From Robertmurraya korlensis NBRC 107688 (GTDB lineage: Bacteria; Bacillota; Bacilli; Bacillales; Cytobacillaceae): a DNA stretch of 64,000 nucleotides. This document shows, piece after piece, positions 16,498 through 27,462 of the stretch (positions are counted from its first letter, which is position 1; the number at the start of each line of letters is the position of its first letter). Made by a program: the position numbers and the translations under genes. The stretch lies in NCBI RefSeq assembly GCF_001591645.1, contig NZ_BCVH01000005.1, positions 1 to 64,000 on the forward strand, given 5' to 3'. Under the pieces are notes generated by a model, which did not search any database, was not told where the DNA came from, and saw nothing but the letters and a program-made list of their open reading frames with translations.

Positions 16498-17535
16498 ATG
16501 GTCAACAATGAACTTTATAATGATCTACAGTTATCCATCTTAGATTTTGTACATGTACATCCTGGCAGTAACCCTATTCAAAGTTTAAAAAATTCAACGG
16601 AAGTGGTACAACTAGCTGAGAGATTAGGTTATAAGAGATACTGGTTCACGGAACATCATAATACTCCTAGCCAAATCAGTACATCTCCCGATTTGTTAAG
16701 TCTACACGCAGCTTCACATACCAAAAATATACGTGTAGGTTCAGGAGGGATTATGTTACCTAACCATAGTCCTCTGAAAGTGGTGGAAAACTTCACATTA
16801 CTTGAAGCCCTCTATCCTGGTAGGATAGACCTTGGAATAGGAAGAGCATCGGGAACAGATGGTTTAACTGCATTAGCCTTACAACGTTCACAAGAGGCAG
16901 TTACTTCAAATGACTTTCCAGAACAATTAAATCAATTACTCTCGTTTTTTTCACGAAATTTCCAAGCTCATCATCCTTTCAAGAAGATAATCGTTCCAGG
17001 AAATGGATCATTAGTACCCGATATGTATATGTTAGGTTCCAGTCAGGGCGGTGTACAGTTCGCTATAGATAAAGGACTGGGTTTTGTGTTTGCAGCCCAC
17101 TTAGCACCTAGGTTAGCTATTCCAATGCTTCGTTTCTATCGTGAAAATTTCAAGCCCTCTATATATATGAATGAGCCAAAAAGCATGTTAGCAATTGGAG
17201 TTATTACTGCAGAAACAGAGGAAGAGGCAAACTATTTGGCAGGTCCAGTGGAATTAATGTGGGCAAGAATGGAAACAGGTTCGCGCGATCTTACATTTCC
17301 ATCACTAGAGGAAGCCAGCAAGCATGTTTATACACTACAGGAAGAGGCAGCACGAGAATATAATAAAGAACGTTTTGTTATTGGAAGTGCAGCCAATGTT
17401 GCTGAAAAATTAAAGCAATTGGCAAAAGAAGCTTTAGTAGATGAAATGATGATTGCTGATTTTTATCCTAGCCAAGAAAGCCGACTAAAAGGACACCAAC
17501 TACTAGCAGAAGCGTTTGATCTTAAATCTAACTAG
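16498..17535 (+). CDS. Luciferase-like flavin oxidoreductase, MsnO8 family
   Basis: 345 residues. LQLSILDFVHVHPGSNPIQSL, YKRYWFTEHHNTPSQ, RVGSGGIMLPNHSPLKV and LYPGRIDLGIGRASGTD are the family blocks of the MsnO8 subgroup of bacterial-luciferase-fold oxidoreductases, FMN- or F420-type. The physiological substrates of most members are unknown. AAGGAG lies 9-10 bases before the ATG. It sits between the exporter terminator and a second NtaA-like gene, 42 bases upstream of the latter, so these two likely form one operon. Confidence 0.87.
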   Translation: MVNNELYNDLQLSILDFVHVHPGSNPIQSLKNSTEVVQLAERLGYKRYWFTEHHNTPSQISTSPDLLSLHAASHTKNIRVGSGGIMLPNHSPLKVVENFTLLEALYPGRIDLGIGRASGTDGLTALALQRSQEAVTSNDFPEQLNQLLSFFSRNFQAHHPFKKIIVPGNGSLVPDMYMLGSSQGGVQFAIDKGLGFVFAAHLAPRLAIPMLRFYRENFKPSIYMNEPKSMLAIGVITAETEEEANYLAGPVELMWARMETGSRDLTFPSLEEASKHVYTLQEEAAREYNKERFVIGSAANVAEKLKQLAKEALVDEMMIADFYPSQESRLKGHQLLAEAFDLKSN

Positions 17536-17577
17536 CTAACAAGAATAGAACGAATAGAACGAAAAGAAGGTGTTATA

Positions 17578-18705
17578 ATGACAGAGAAAAAACAACTTAA
17601 AATTGGTGGAATTATAGATGGATTAGGCTGGAATTATATGGGGTGGCGTCACCCTGATATGCCCGCTAATGCCAGTGAGAGCATTGATTACTATGTACAA
17701 AAAGCTAAAAGGTTAGAAGAAGGAAAGTTTGACATGATCTTTTTAGCTGACGTCAGCCATATTGGACCAGGGATGATTCCTCATTATCTCAGTATGTTTG
17801 AAGGTGTAAGTATTCTGTCTGCCTTAAGCATGGTGACTCATTCTATTGGGCTTACTGCCACAATTGCAACTTCCTATGCGGATCCATTCACTGTTGCCCG
17901 TCAAATGGCTTCTCTTGATAAAATCAGTAATGGTCGGGCAGGATGGAATGCCATCACTTCGAATCCAGGAGGACTAGCGAATTATAGTCGCACTCATCTT
18001 TCTAAAGCAGACTTGTATCCAATGAATGAAGAATTTTTAGAGATTGTGGAAGGTCTTTGGGACTCCTATGAGGATGATGCATTTATACGAGATAAAAAAA
18101 GCGGAGTGTTCTTGGATCCACAAAAAATGCATGCTCTAAATTATAGAGGAAACTATTTTTCAGTGGATGGTCCGTTAAATATTAGCCGTTCCAGACAAGG
18201 GAGACCGGTTATTTTTCAAGCCGGCACTTCTCCGGATTTCATGAATATTGCTTCGAAGCATGCCGAGGGTTCATTGGTTAATGGGGAAGATTTTGAGTAT
18301 GCGAAAGCATTCAGTCAGGAACTAAAGAGAAGGGTGAAATTAGAAGGTCGTTCACCTAATGACTTTTTAATCATGCCTACCCAAAACCCTATTGTAGGAC
18401 GGACAGAAAAAGAAGCAGAGGAAAAATTCCAGGAACTGCAAGCGCTGTTGCCGATTTACCGTATACCAAAGCCAAAATTTTTTGGTTCGGCAGAAAAAGT
18501 AGCAGATCAAATTCAACACTGGTACGAGGCAGGGGCGATGGATCTATTGCTGATAAGACAGGAGCATCCTTCAGGATTTGATGACTTTATTGATTTAGTT
18601 GTTCCTATCTTACAAGAAAGAGGAATTTTCCGTAAAGAATATGAATCAAACACCTTACGTGGGAATTTAGGTTTACCTTATCCAGAGAATAGATATTCTA
18701 TCTGA
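17578..18705 (+). CDS. NtaA-like FMN monooxygenase, short form
   Basis: 375 residues with the same block order as the enzyme at 12758: WRHPDMPANASESIDYYVQK, KRLEEGKFDMIFLADVSH, SIGLTATIATSYADPFTVAR, SNGRAGWNAITSNPGG, RPVIFQAGTSPDFMNIASKH, and the end VVPILQERGIFRKEYE. It lacks about 65-70 residues that the other carries between the helix after residue 285 (KFQELQALLP) and the final block starting FFGSAEKVADQIQHW. The join is in frame, so a shorter functional form is possible. AGAAGGTG precedes the ATG. Confidence 0.82.
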   Translation: MTEKKQLKIGGIIDGLGWNYMGWRHPDMPANASESIDYYVQKAKRLEEGKFDMIFLADVSHIGPGMIPHYLSMFEGVSILSALSMVTHSIGLTATIATSYADPFTVARQMASLDKISNGRAGWNAITSNPGGLANYSRTHLSKADLYPMNEEFLEIVEGLWDSYEDDAFIRDKKSGVFLDPQKMHALNYRGNYFSVDGPLNISRSRQGRPVIFQAGTSPDFMNIASKHAEGSLVNGEDFEYAKAFSQELKRRVKLEGRSPNDFLIMPTQNPIVGRTEKEAEEKFQELQALLPIYRIPKPKFFGSAEKVADQIQHWYEAGAMDLLLIRQEHPSGFDDFIDLVVPILQERGIFRKEYESNTLRGNLGLPYPENRYSI

Positions 18706-18749
18706 TTATGAAGATTATACTTTGATTAAACAGAGGAGAGATGTGACCA

Positions 18750-18971
18750 ATGAAAATGGAGGACATTATCCTCACCTGTATAAAAGAGCACCCAGGAATA
18801 AGCGCAAAGAAGATTGTTTCATGTTTGGATTCAAAAACAAACAATTTATTAGTAACGGAAGAAACAAATTCCCAAGGTTCTATATTTAAACAATTAAGAA
18901 CCTTGAAGAAAAAAGGGAACCTTCATAATAGAGGTGATCGCTGGTACTTTATGAATCGTAATATAGGATAA
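18750..18971 (+). CDS. Small winged-helix-like protein
   Basis: 73 residues. DIILTCIKEHPGISAKKIV reads as helix-turn-helix; GSIFKQLRTLKKKGNLHNRG and DRWYFMN read as recognition helix and wing, so a DNA-binding fold is plausible. GAGGAG lies about 13 bases before the ATG at 18750 and closer fit is possible with a GTG in between; the second ATG at 18756 is another option. It is the last gene of the monooxygenase cluster, 44 bases after the stop of the short NtaA-like gene. The gap after it (18972-19221) holds a hairpin fragment of the intergenic family and nothing coding. Confidence 0.6.
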   Translation: MKMEDIILTCIKEHPGISAKKIVSCLDSKTNNLLVTEETNSQGSIFKQLRTLKKKGNLHNRGDRWYFMNRNIG

Positions 18972-19221
18972 TGGGTATATGATATTTTTGAAGTGTTAAT
19001 GTTAAATATGAACGACGAAAAAACAACAGTTATTGCATAGTACAACCCTACTACGCATTCAAACCAACATTTTATTTGTACTAACCTTTGTGAATGATTT
19101 CACTTAAAGTAACGGGGGCGATTGCTGAATAAAGGTATTCGCCTTTTCTTATTGAACAAACGTGGCAAATACTTAAAAATGAACTGTCTTTCCAGACAGT
19201 CCTTTAAGAATTTCTATATTT

Positions 19222-19914
19222 TTAATGAAGCCTACCATTACCCATATTATCATCGACTATATCGTTTACTTTTTCTACGGCTTGTTCCACCATTTCGTTA
19301 GCAATCATCACAACGTCTGTATCATATTTTGCTTCTTTTGACACATCGAACTGAAGTTTCTCAGCATAAGGTGCTGGTCTATTCATCATATGAGTAGACA
19401 TAACCTCACAGAGAAGCTCGCGTCCTTTTTCGGCATTTAACTTTCCTGTACAAATATCGTGCATTACATTAATGGCAGTAAAATTAGCAGCCTCCATATC
19501 ACAGCGGGAAGATACCTCGCCCCTTGTTTTTTCAACGATTATACTACCATCAAATTTCGCAAGCTCATTAAACATATCTTGGGGGACCTTATAATTAATA
19601 ACTTGCTCGATAACATCGGTATGGGGTTGTGGAAAATCATGTGGGATTTCATCACGATAGACAATAGTCCGTTTCCACGGTCCATTGTTATACCAGATTA
19701 ATCGACTTGGAATCGCTTCATTCGGAGGACCATATTGTTCAATTGTAAGATTTGCCGATTTCTTTGACATAGCATTCCAATCATTAATAATCGTTTGAAC
19801 CTTTTCCATATCTTCAACAGTTTGAGTTATCTTTTCCGCTCCGCCAAAAGTTTGTACCTTTATATCGCTTGCCATTGAGATAGCAGTGGTTTTCCATTTT
19901 TCTTCTTGTTCCAT
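19222..19914 (-). CDS. Conserved hypothetical protein
   Basis: 230 residues, acidic, cytosolic, without signal peptide or membrane helices. Visible parts: KVQTIINDWNAMSKKSANLT, a beta-rich middle with RLIWYNNGPWKRTIVYRDEI, and a helical C-terminal half with MEAANFTAINVMHDICTG and EMVEQAVEKVNDIVDD. I do not recognise the family and offer no function. A GAGAG stretch lies about 13 bases before the ATG. It is transcribed opposite to the genes on either side. Confidence 0.65.
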   Translation of the reverse strand: MEQEEKWKTTAISMASDIKVQTFGGAEKITQTVEDMEKVQTIINDWNAMSKKSANLTIEQYGPPNEAIPSRLIWYNNGPWKRTIVYRDEIPHDFPQPHTDVIEQVINYKVPQDMFNELAKFDGSIIVEKTRGEVSSRCDMEAANFTAINVMHDICTGKLNAEKGRELLCEVMSTHMMNRPAPYAEKLQFDVSKEAKYDTDVVMIANEMVEQAVEKVNDIVDDNMGNGRLH

Positions 19915-20026
19915 ATAATGATTTCACTCTCTTCATAATTTATTTATTATTATTTTTTGAAAAATCCTGAAATATATACGAAAGTGTTTTCCTTATTAAG
20001 CTAACGGGGGCTATTGTTTAATAAAG

Positions 20027-20050
20027 GGTTGCTGTGGTAGCCTTCTTTTT
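20027..20050 (+). repeat. Degenerate element A hairpin
   Basis: GGTTGC - TGTG - GTAGCC followed by TTCTTTTTTTT. A weakened copy of the GGATTGC/GCGATCC family, preceded by the AACGGGGG word common to these elements. Confidence 0.4.
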
Positions 20051-20132
20051 TTTCGCAATAATTCCAGTTTGTATTTTAATTGTTCCTGCATTTTTTTATC
20101 CTTGCTGAAGATAATAAGATCGGGGTGATAAA

Positions 20133-20309
20133 ATGGCAACTGCTAAAATCGGGGACAATATATTGTTTAAGCGTGAAGGGCAAAACTATAAAGGAAATGT
20201 TACGGTTGTTAGAGAAAATTCTGTTATTGTTGAGTACGGGTACAATAAAGAAAAAAACCAACCACTTATAACCATAGTCAATCATAAAAATTATAAAATT
20301 ACTAACTAA
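20133..20309 (+). CDS. Small DUF2187-like protein (YkvS type)
   Basis: 58 residues, MATAKIGDNILFKREGQNYKG then VVRENSVIVEYG and IVNHKNYKI. The repeated short strands and the ending NHKNYK fit the small SH3-like DUF2187 proteins of Bacillaceae as I recall them. GGGGTG lies 5 bases before the ATG. Function unknown. Monocistronic; the hairpin at 20359-20401 follows. Confidence 0.7.
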   Translation: MATAKIGDNILFKREGQNYKGNVTVVRENSVIVEYGYNKEKNQPLITIVNHKNYKITN

Positions 20310-20358
20310 GCTTTGTGGGAAAATAGACTCAAAGTAACGGTGGTCATAATTAAAGAAG

Positions 20359-20403
20359 AAAGGACATAACATATAGCCAAAAAAAATATGTTATGTCCTT
20401 TTA
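20359..20403. terminator. Strong bidirectional hairpin
   Basis: A 16-bp perfect stem AAAGGACATAACATAT / ATATGTTATGTCCTTT, loop containing A7. Serves the small DUF2187-like gene on the plus strand and the remnant on the minus strand. Confidence 0.8.
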
Positions 20404-20503
20404 GTTTATTTTATCTTTTTGGTAAATGCACTCCATTGCGTTCCCCTCATGAAGATGATGGGGTCTTACATAAAGCTTAATTAGCAACCACAAAGGAATT
20501 AGT
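20401..20503 (-). pseudogene. C-terminal remnant of a small protein gene
   Basis: The minus strand reads LIPLWLLIKLYVRPHHLHEG then NAMECIYQKDKIN and stop, with a terminator right behind it, but has no start codon and abuts the katG terminator. It looks like the last 33 residues of a small membrane-associated protein whose 5' part is gone. Weak evidence; could be chance. Confidence 0.3.
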
Positions 20504-20508
20504 AAAAA

Positions 20509-20546
20509 AGCACGCGAATCTCCATACAAAGGAGTTTCACGTGCTT
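20509..20546 (-). terminator. katG terminator
   Basis: AGCACGTGAAACTCC / GGAGATTCGCGTGCT on the minus strand, stem with two mismatched pairs, followed by TTTTTTA. Confidence 0.8.
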
Positions 20547-20564
20547 CTATTTTTTAGCAAGCTT

Positions 20565-22808
<2,244 letters not shown>

Positions 22809-22816
22809 TTATTACT

Positions 22817-22831
22817 TTATAATAACTATAA
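22817..22831. promoter_or_regulatory. PerR box of katG
   Basis: TTATAATAACTATAA matches the PerR consensus TTATAATNATTATAA at every fixed position but one. It lies about 70 bases upstream of the katG start. The rest of the 22749-23175 gap is very AT-rich and shows no gene; an ATTAACAA/TTGTTAAT inverted repeat at 23103-23138 precedes the SEC-C gene. Confidence 0.75.
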
Positions 22832-23175
22832 TATAATATTGATTAAATTGAAAGAAATAACTTGTTAAAAACAGATTATTTTTGAATTTATAACGTACTA
22901 ATAGAGATTATCTAGTTAATATATATGTTTAAATTCATATAAAAGAAGTCTAATCTTAAAGGAAATTAGAATGAATAATTGAGAATAAAAGTGTAAAAGG
23001 ATACTTAGATGAGAATGGTGTTTACAAATAATAAGAGGAAATTACTAGAAAGTTAAATGCTAGAGTTAAGTGTTACCGTCGAGTTTCCTATTATGTTTAA
23101 CAATTAACAAGTTCACTTGAGCTCTTTTATTTGTTAATATAAGAATATTTGTAAGAAGAGATAAGAGGTGCGGTA

Positions 23176-24390
23176 GTGGATTCTAGAACGTTGAATAAGT
23201 TTAAAACAGGAAAAGCTCGAGGATTGAGTTATGAGCACGAGTTACAAGAAAAAAGGGAACAGAAGCTGTGGAAGAGTATTGTTGAGCCACATCATTTGGA
23301 AAGTGTGCTTCACTCTCATTCAAAAACAGATTTGGATAAAATACGTAAGAATCTAGATTTAAAAGGAATCAGTGGTTTGAATAAAGGTGATTTAATAAAG
23401 GAACTGGTTAGAGCCATTCCAAATCAGTTATTCCGGATTCTTTCAAGATTCGATAAGGAAAGGTATGTACTTTTTAAAAATATAGTGAAACATTCAGGGA
23501 AGCTCCCATTGCCAAGGAATGTGTCTGTGAAAAAAGTGGAGGCTTTGATGGCTTGGGGAGTAATCTTTCCCATTCATTTAGAAGGGGGAAAAGGCTTAAC
23601 AGTCCCTATTGAAATTATAGAACAATTCCATGCTTTAGAGGGTCAGGAATTACAAAAGGTCATTGACAGAAATACAGAGTGGATTCAGCTCACACAGGGC
23701 TGCCTCTATTACTATGGGGTTATGAATACTTCTCTTCTAGTTGATAGGGTTAGCGACTTAATGAACCGAGAAATAGATTTCTTAGAGTTTTTATATGTAT
23801 TTTCTAGTGCAAGTGACTACTATAAACAAATCGCTTATTCAGGGTATGGTCTAGTGGATAAAAGAGTGATCGACCAGAAGGAGATTTTTGCTGAAATTGA
23901 AAAACGACCAAGTATCGATTACTTTCCTTTTACAAAACAGCAACTCTTAAAAGCTGGTAAACCAGAATACATTGAAAAAACACGAGAAATGCAACGCTTG
24001 ATTCAATTTTTACAGCAATATTATGATTTGACTGCTGAGGAAAGAGATGATCTTGCAGAACAGTTAAATATCATGATATTTAATAATGGTAGTTTGAACC
24101 AAGCTGTAGAGTATTTTCAACTACGATTGGAATTTCCGGATATGGAGTTTTTCCAGGATCTCGCCTATTATCTGACAGAATTATTTAATCACTCTAGACG
24201 GTGGATATTAAAAGGTTACACGCCAAGGGAGATTTCTCAAGGAACGACTGCAACCTCTACGGTTCTAGGCAGTCAGTCTCAACCATTATCCAATATAATT
24301 GACTTTAAGAGTCGAAAGGCAATCGGTCGTAATGATCCTTGTCCATGCGGAAGTGGGAAAAAGTATAAGAAGTGTTGCGGGAAAGCTTGA
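23176..24390 (+). CDS. SEC-C motif protein with SAP-like segment
   Basis: 404 residues. The last 22 residues form a SEC-C zinc motif ([20 protein letters not shown]), a CxC...CC metal site also found on SecA, where it binds SecB and ribosomes. Near residues 50-75 there is a SAP-like helix pair ([20 protein letters not shown], then [12 protein letters not shown]). The body is helical and not recognised. Starts at GTG after AAGAGGTG. Such proteins may be adapters in protein or nucleic acid handling; nothing in the context narrows this. Confidence 0.8.
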   Translation: MDSRTLNKFKTGKARGLSYEHELQEKREQKLWKSIVEPHHLESVLHSHSKTDLDKIRKNLDLKGISGLNKGDLIKELVRAIPNQLFRILSRFDKERYVLFKNIVKHSGKLPLPRNVSVKKVEALMAWGVIFPIHLEGGKGLTVPIEIIEQFHALEGQELQKVIDRNTEWIQLTQGCLYYYGVMNTSLLVDRVSDLMNREIDFLEFLYVFSSASDYYKQIAYSGYGLVDKRVIDQKEIFAEIEKRPSIDYFPFTKQQLLKAGKPEYIEKTREMQRLIQFLQQYYDLTAEERDDLAEQLNIMIFNNGSLNQAVEYFQLRLEFPDMEFFQDLAYYLTELFNHSRRWILKGYTPREISQGTTATSTVLGSQSQPLSNIIDFKSRKAIGRNDPCPCGSGKKYKKCCGKA

Positions 24391-24430
24391 GTATATAGAT
24401 AAGTTTAGGTAGGTTCACTAAGTGAAAAAA

Positions 24431-24464
24431 AATGCATCTCCAATTGGAGACGCATTTTTTTTTC
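24431..24464. terminator. Shared terminator of convergent genes
   Basis: AATGCATCTCC - AATT - GGAGACGCATT with one mismatch, A-run before and T9 after; serves the SEC-C gene and the opposing MFS gene. Confidence 0.85.
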
Positions 24465-24476
24465 ATTAGATAACAA

Positions 24477-25679
24477 TCATACATACCGATCTCGCCCAGA
24501 AAACATTCCAAATACCGTTAAAATGACCGAGACAACAATCAGTATCAGTAAAGGGACGGTCCAAGAATGTGTTAAGTCAAAGAGATATCCGATAAACAAT
24601 GGACCCACTGCTGCAAGAACATATCCTGTTGATTGTGCCATCCCCGATAAAGCTGCCGTCTGCTGGCCGGTTTGAGTACGGAGGCCAATATAAGTAAGAG
24701 CTAACGGAAAGCTACCACCTAATGCAATCCCAATAAAGATGATACTTACGATTAGAACGGGAAAGCTTGAGCTGAACAATAATCCACTATACCCTAGAAC
24801 AGCAAACATCCCAAGGATAAAGGAAAGCCACACTTGTGACCGGAATCGACCCGCAAGGACCGGGATAACAAAGCTAGCGGGCAATCCTACTAGCTGTGTA
24901 AAGGATAAAAGCCAGCCCGCCGTTTCCAAGTTTATCCCATGACTATGTAAGATTTCCGTTAACCACGAAATCGTGACATAAAAAGAGAACGACTGAAAAC
25001 CCATGAATATCGCAATTTGCCAGGCTAGTGAGGAACGCCATATCAGCTTGGAAGACGTTCTTTGCATCAGTTGGCTTCCATATTTCTCTTTTTCCCTATA
25101 CTTAAAAAGGAATCCCCACAAGATAAGAGCAATTATCACTGGGATCCCCCAGACGATTTGCGCTCCCTGCCAACCAAGATCCCAATCAACGGCTAATGGC
25201 ACGCTAATTCCTGATGCTAAAGAGGCGACCAACCCCATGGATGTAGAGTAAACACTGGTCATCAGCCCGAACTTCTTGGGAAAACGTTCCTTTACGACCG
25301 CGGGCAAAAGGACATTTCCTATCGCGATGCCAAAACCGACCAAAAGGGTCCCTGTAAAAAGTAAAAATGGCGTGGGAACCGAGCGAATGGCAATGCCAAT
25401 CAAAAGAGTGGTTAACCCAATCAATAAGGTCCGCTCATTTGTCAGCCGAGCCGCTATCTTAGGAACGAGAGGGGACATGACAGCAAACACGAGTAAGGGC
25501 AGACTCATTAAAAGTCCTGCACTCCAGTGTGCCAGTCCAACATCCTCTTGAATCATCCCGACCAAAGGACCTAGAGATGTAATAGCTGGGCGTAGGTTAA
25601 AGGCAATAAGAACAATACCAGCAATCAATAAATATATATAATTTGAGTGTGTAAATGCCTTGGTTTTTAGTAATTCCAT
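24477..25679 (-). CDS. MFS transporter, CynX/NimT (YycB-like) family
   Basis: About 400 residues, 12 helices. Opening LIAGIVLIAFNLRPAITSLGP is the signature of the CynX/NimT cyanate/nitroimidazole-type family; GLVASLASGISVPLA and GGSFPLALTYIGLRTQT fit helices 5 and 10. Start taken as the ATG at 25679 behind GGGGGA rather than the upstream one at 25721. Substrate unknown (cyanate, 2-nitroimidazole and other small anions or drugs are known for members). Divergent from the next MFS gene, with which it shares the 25680-25849 promoter region. Confidence 0.88.
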   Translation of the reverse strand: MELLKTKAFTHSNYIYLLIAGIVLIAFNLRPAITSLGPLVGMIQEDVGLAHWSAGLLMSLPLLVFAVMSPLVPKIAARLTNERTLLIGLTTLLIGIAIRSVPTPFLLFTGTLLVGFGIAIGNVLLPAVVKERFPKKFGLMTSVYSTSMGLVASLASGISVPLAVDWDLGWQGAQIVWGIPVIIALILWGFLFKYREKEKYGSQLMQRTSSKLIWRSSLAWQIAIFMGFQSFSFYVTISWLTEILHSHGINLETAGWLLSFTQLVGLPASFVIPVLAGRFRSQVWLSFILGMFAVLGYSGLLFSSSFPVLIVSIIFIGIALGGSFPLALTYIGLRTQTGQQTAALSGMAQSTGYVLAAVGPLFIGYLFDLTHSWTVPLLILIVVSVILTVFGMFSGRDRYV

Positions 25680-25849
25680 AAAGTGATCCCCCGTTAAGAC
25701 AAACTTTCTACAGTATACCATACATAAAGTAGAGGGTTAATAAAACAAGTCCCAGTTTCGAGAGGTGCTGGTCCTTATTTCATCCCCTATAAATAACTAT
25801 GGAGGTATTCCCATATATATATGAGTAAAAAGCCAACAGGAGAAAAAAA

Positions 25850-27124
25850 TTGGATAAACAAACTAGCAAATTTAGATGGGTTGTATTTGCTTCTGTACTA
25901 TTTACTTATTTATTGATGGCGAGCCAACGAACGGCACCGGGACTAATTACAGATCAAGTGATGAGGGATTTTCAGGTAACAGCCTCAACGATAGGATTAC
26001 TGACGAGTATACAATTTTTTGTCTACACGGGTTTGCAAATACCGATGGGATTATTGGCTGATCGGTATGGTCCTAATTTTTTCCTCATTGTCGGTGCGAT
26101 CCTTACCGGTGTAGGAACGATCATTTATAGTCTTGGTACTCACGAGATTGTCCTGTTTTTTGCGAGAATATTGACCGGGACCGGGGATGCGACGATTTGG
26201 GTCAATATGGTGTTAATACTGGGTCAATGGTTTAATGGAAAGGAATTTGTCCGATTAATTGGTCTAGCGGGTATGACAGGAAGCCTTGGGTTCCTTTTGG
26301 CGACTGTCCCATTTTCTGCATGGATTAGCTTACTTGGGTGGAGGGCAGCGTTTTTTTCAGAGGGATTGCTATTATGTTTGTGTGGGATTCTTCTTTATAT
26401 TGTCCTTTTAAAAAAACCAAAACAACTTTCTCTGACAGAAACGGCATCTGTAAAAAACAAGATACCACGAGAAAAAACAATGGTTTTACTCAAAAGAATC
26501 TTTTCTAATCGACAGGTATGGGCTTTATTCTGTTGTCATTTTGGAGTGGTCGGTGCGTATGTAGGATTTATCGGTTCTTGGGCTGTCCCGTATGGGATGG
26601 ATGTGTATGGTATGACAAGATCAGAGGCGAGTCAGTTTATCATGATTGGTTTGATCGGGGCATTAATCGGAGCGCCGTTAGCAAGCTGGATTTCAAGTCG
26701 GTTAGGAACGATTAAACTACCTTATGTAATGGTTCATATCACCATTTTAATGAGTTGGTCTTCTTTTCTCTTCTTTCATGGCCATCCACCCCTTTTCATG
26801 CTTTTACTGCTCTTCTTTATCATTGGCTTTGGATTTGGGGCAAGTGCCTTAACCTTTGCACTCGTCCGTCAAACGTTTCCGATGATTGAATCAGGCCTTG
26901 TTTCTGGAATTGCGAATACCGGGGGGTTCCTAAGTGCCGTCTTGCTTCCAAGTATTTTTGGAGTCGTTTTGGATTATTTCCACTCTGGTTTAGGTAATAG
27001 TGATGGGTACTATTATGGATTCATTACTCCTGTTATCTTCTCTCTGGTTGGCTTGATGGGAGTGAGTATGTTTAAGGAAAAACGTCAAGAGAATGGATAT
27101 ATAACTAGTAACCAAACTTCTTGA
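25850..27124 (+). CDS. MFS transporter
   Basis: 424 residues, 12 helices. RWVVFASVLFTYLLMASQRT opens helix 1; GLQIPMGLLADRYGPNF is motif A; ARILTGTGDATIWVNMVLIL and NTGGFLSAVLLPSIFGVVLD follow. It resembles the nitrate/oxalate-formate type MFS porters. Starts at TTG (25850) after GGAG AAAA. It has no partner gene; function unknown. Distinct family from its divergent neighbour, so they are not duplicates. Confidence 0.83.
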   Translation: MDKQTSKFRWVVFASVLFTYLLMASQRTAPGLITDQVMRDFQVTASTIGLLTSIQFFVYTGLQIPMGLLADRYGPNFFLIVGAILTGVGTIIYSLGTHEIVLFFARILTGTGDATIWVNMVLILGQWFNGKEFVRLIGLAGMTGSLGFLLATVPFSAWISLLGWRAAFFSEGLLLCLCGILLYIVLLKKPKQLSLTETASVKNKIPREKTMVLLKRIFSNRQVWALFCCHFGVVGAYVGFIGSWAVPYGMDVYGMTRSEASQFIMIGLIGALIGAPLASWISSRLGTIKLPYVMVHITILMSWSSFLFFHGHPPLFMLLLLFFIIGFGFGASALTFALVRQTFPMIESGLVSGIANTGGFLSAVLLPSIFGVVLDYFHSGLGNSDGYYYGFITPVIFSLVGLMGVSMFKEKRQENGYITSNQTS

Positions 27125-27244
27125 TTGTTCAAATTTTTTTTACTATTTCGAATGCGTTTCCATATCTTGTAGATTCATGCTCTTGTGAGAATAGACCGAT
27201 GTCATTTTAACTGTAAACAATTGGATGAAAGGAATATTATCCTA

Positions 27245-27273
27245 TTGATTTCGCTATTTGAACAGAATAGAAT
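27245..27273 (+). promoter_or_regulatory. Promoter of the sucrose operon
   Basis: TTGATT - 17 bases - TAGAAT, 25 bases before the RAT. The wording around the -10 (AATAGAATG) equals that of the sacB promoter of Bacillus subtilis as I recall it. The decamer ACTGTAAACA occurs at 27210-27219 and 27278-27287, bracketing the promoter. Confidence 0.65.
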
Positions 27274-27297
27274 GTTCACTGTAAACAGAATTATGCA

Positions 27298-27326
27298 GGA
27301 TTGTGACTGGTTAAGCAGGCAAGACC
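27298..27326 (+). promoter_or_regulatory. Ribonucleic antiterminator (RAT) of the sac type
   Basis: 29 bases beginning GGATTGTGACTGG and ending GCAGGCAAGACC, nearly the sacB RAT. In RNA it folds into the hairpin bound by the CAT domain of SacT/SacY and overlaps the left arm of the terminator, so protein binding and termination exclude each other. Confidence 0.85.
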
Positions 27327-27394
27327 TAAATTGTGTAAGGGCAAATTGTACCTTTTTGGTAGATTCGTCCATGCACATTTTAGGTCTTTTTTTG
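27321..27394 (+). terminator. Leader terminator of the sucrose operon
   Basis: AGACCTAAA (27322-27330) / TTTAGGTCT (27378-27386) plus TTTTTTT. Terminates transcription unless the PRD antiterminator holds the RAT; sucrose is the expected inducer. Confidence 0.88.
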
Positions 27395-27462
27395 TTGTCA
27401 AAAATTATAAATGACAAGTCTTTAAGCTGTAATCCTGCTGTAAAAAATGGAGGTTAATAGGG

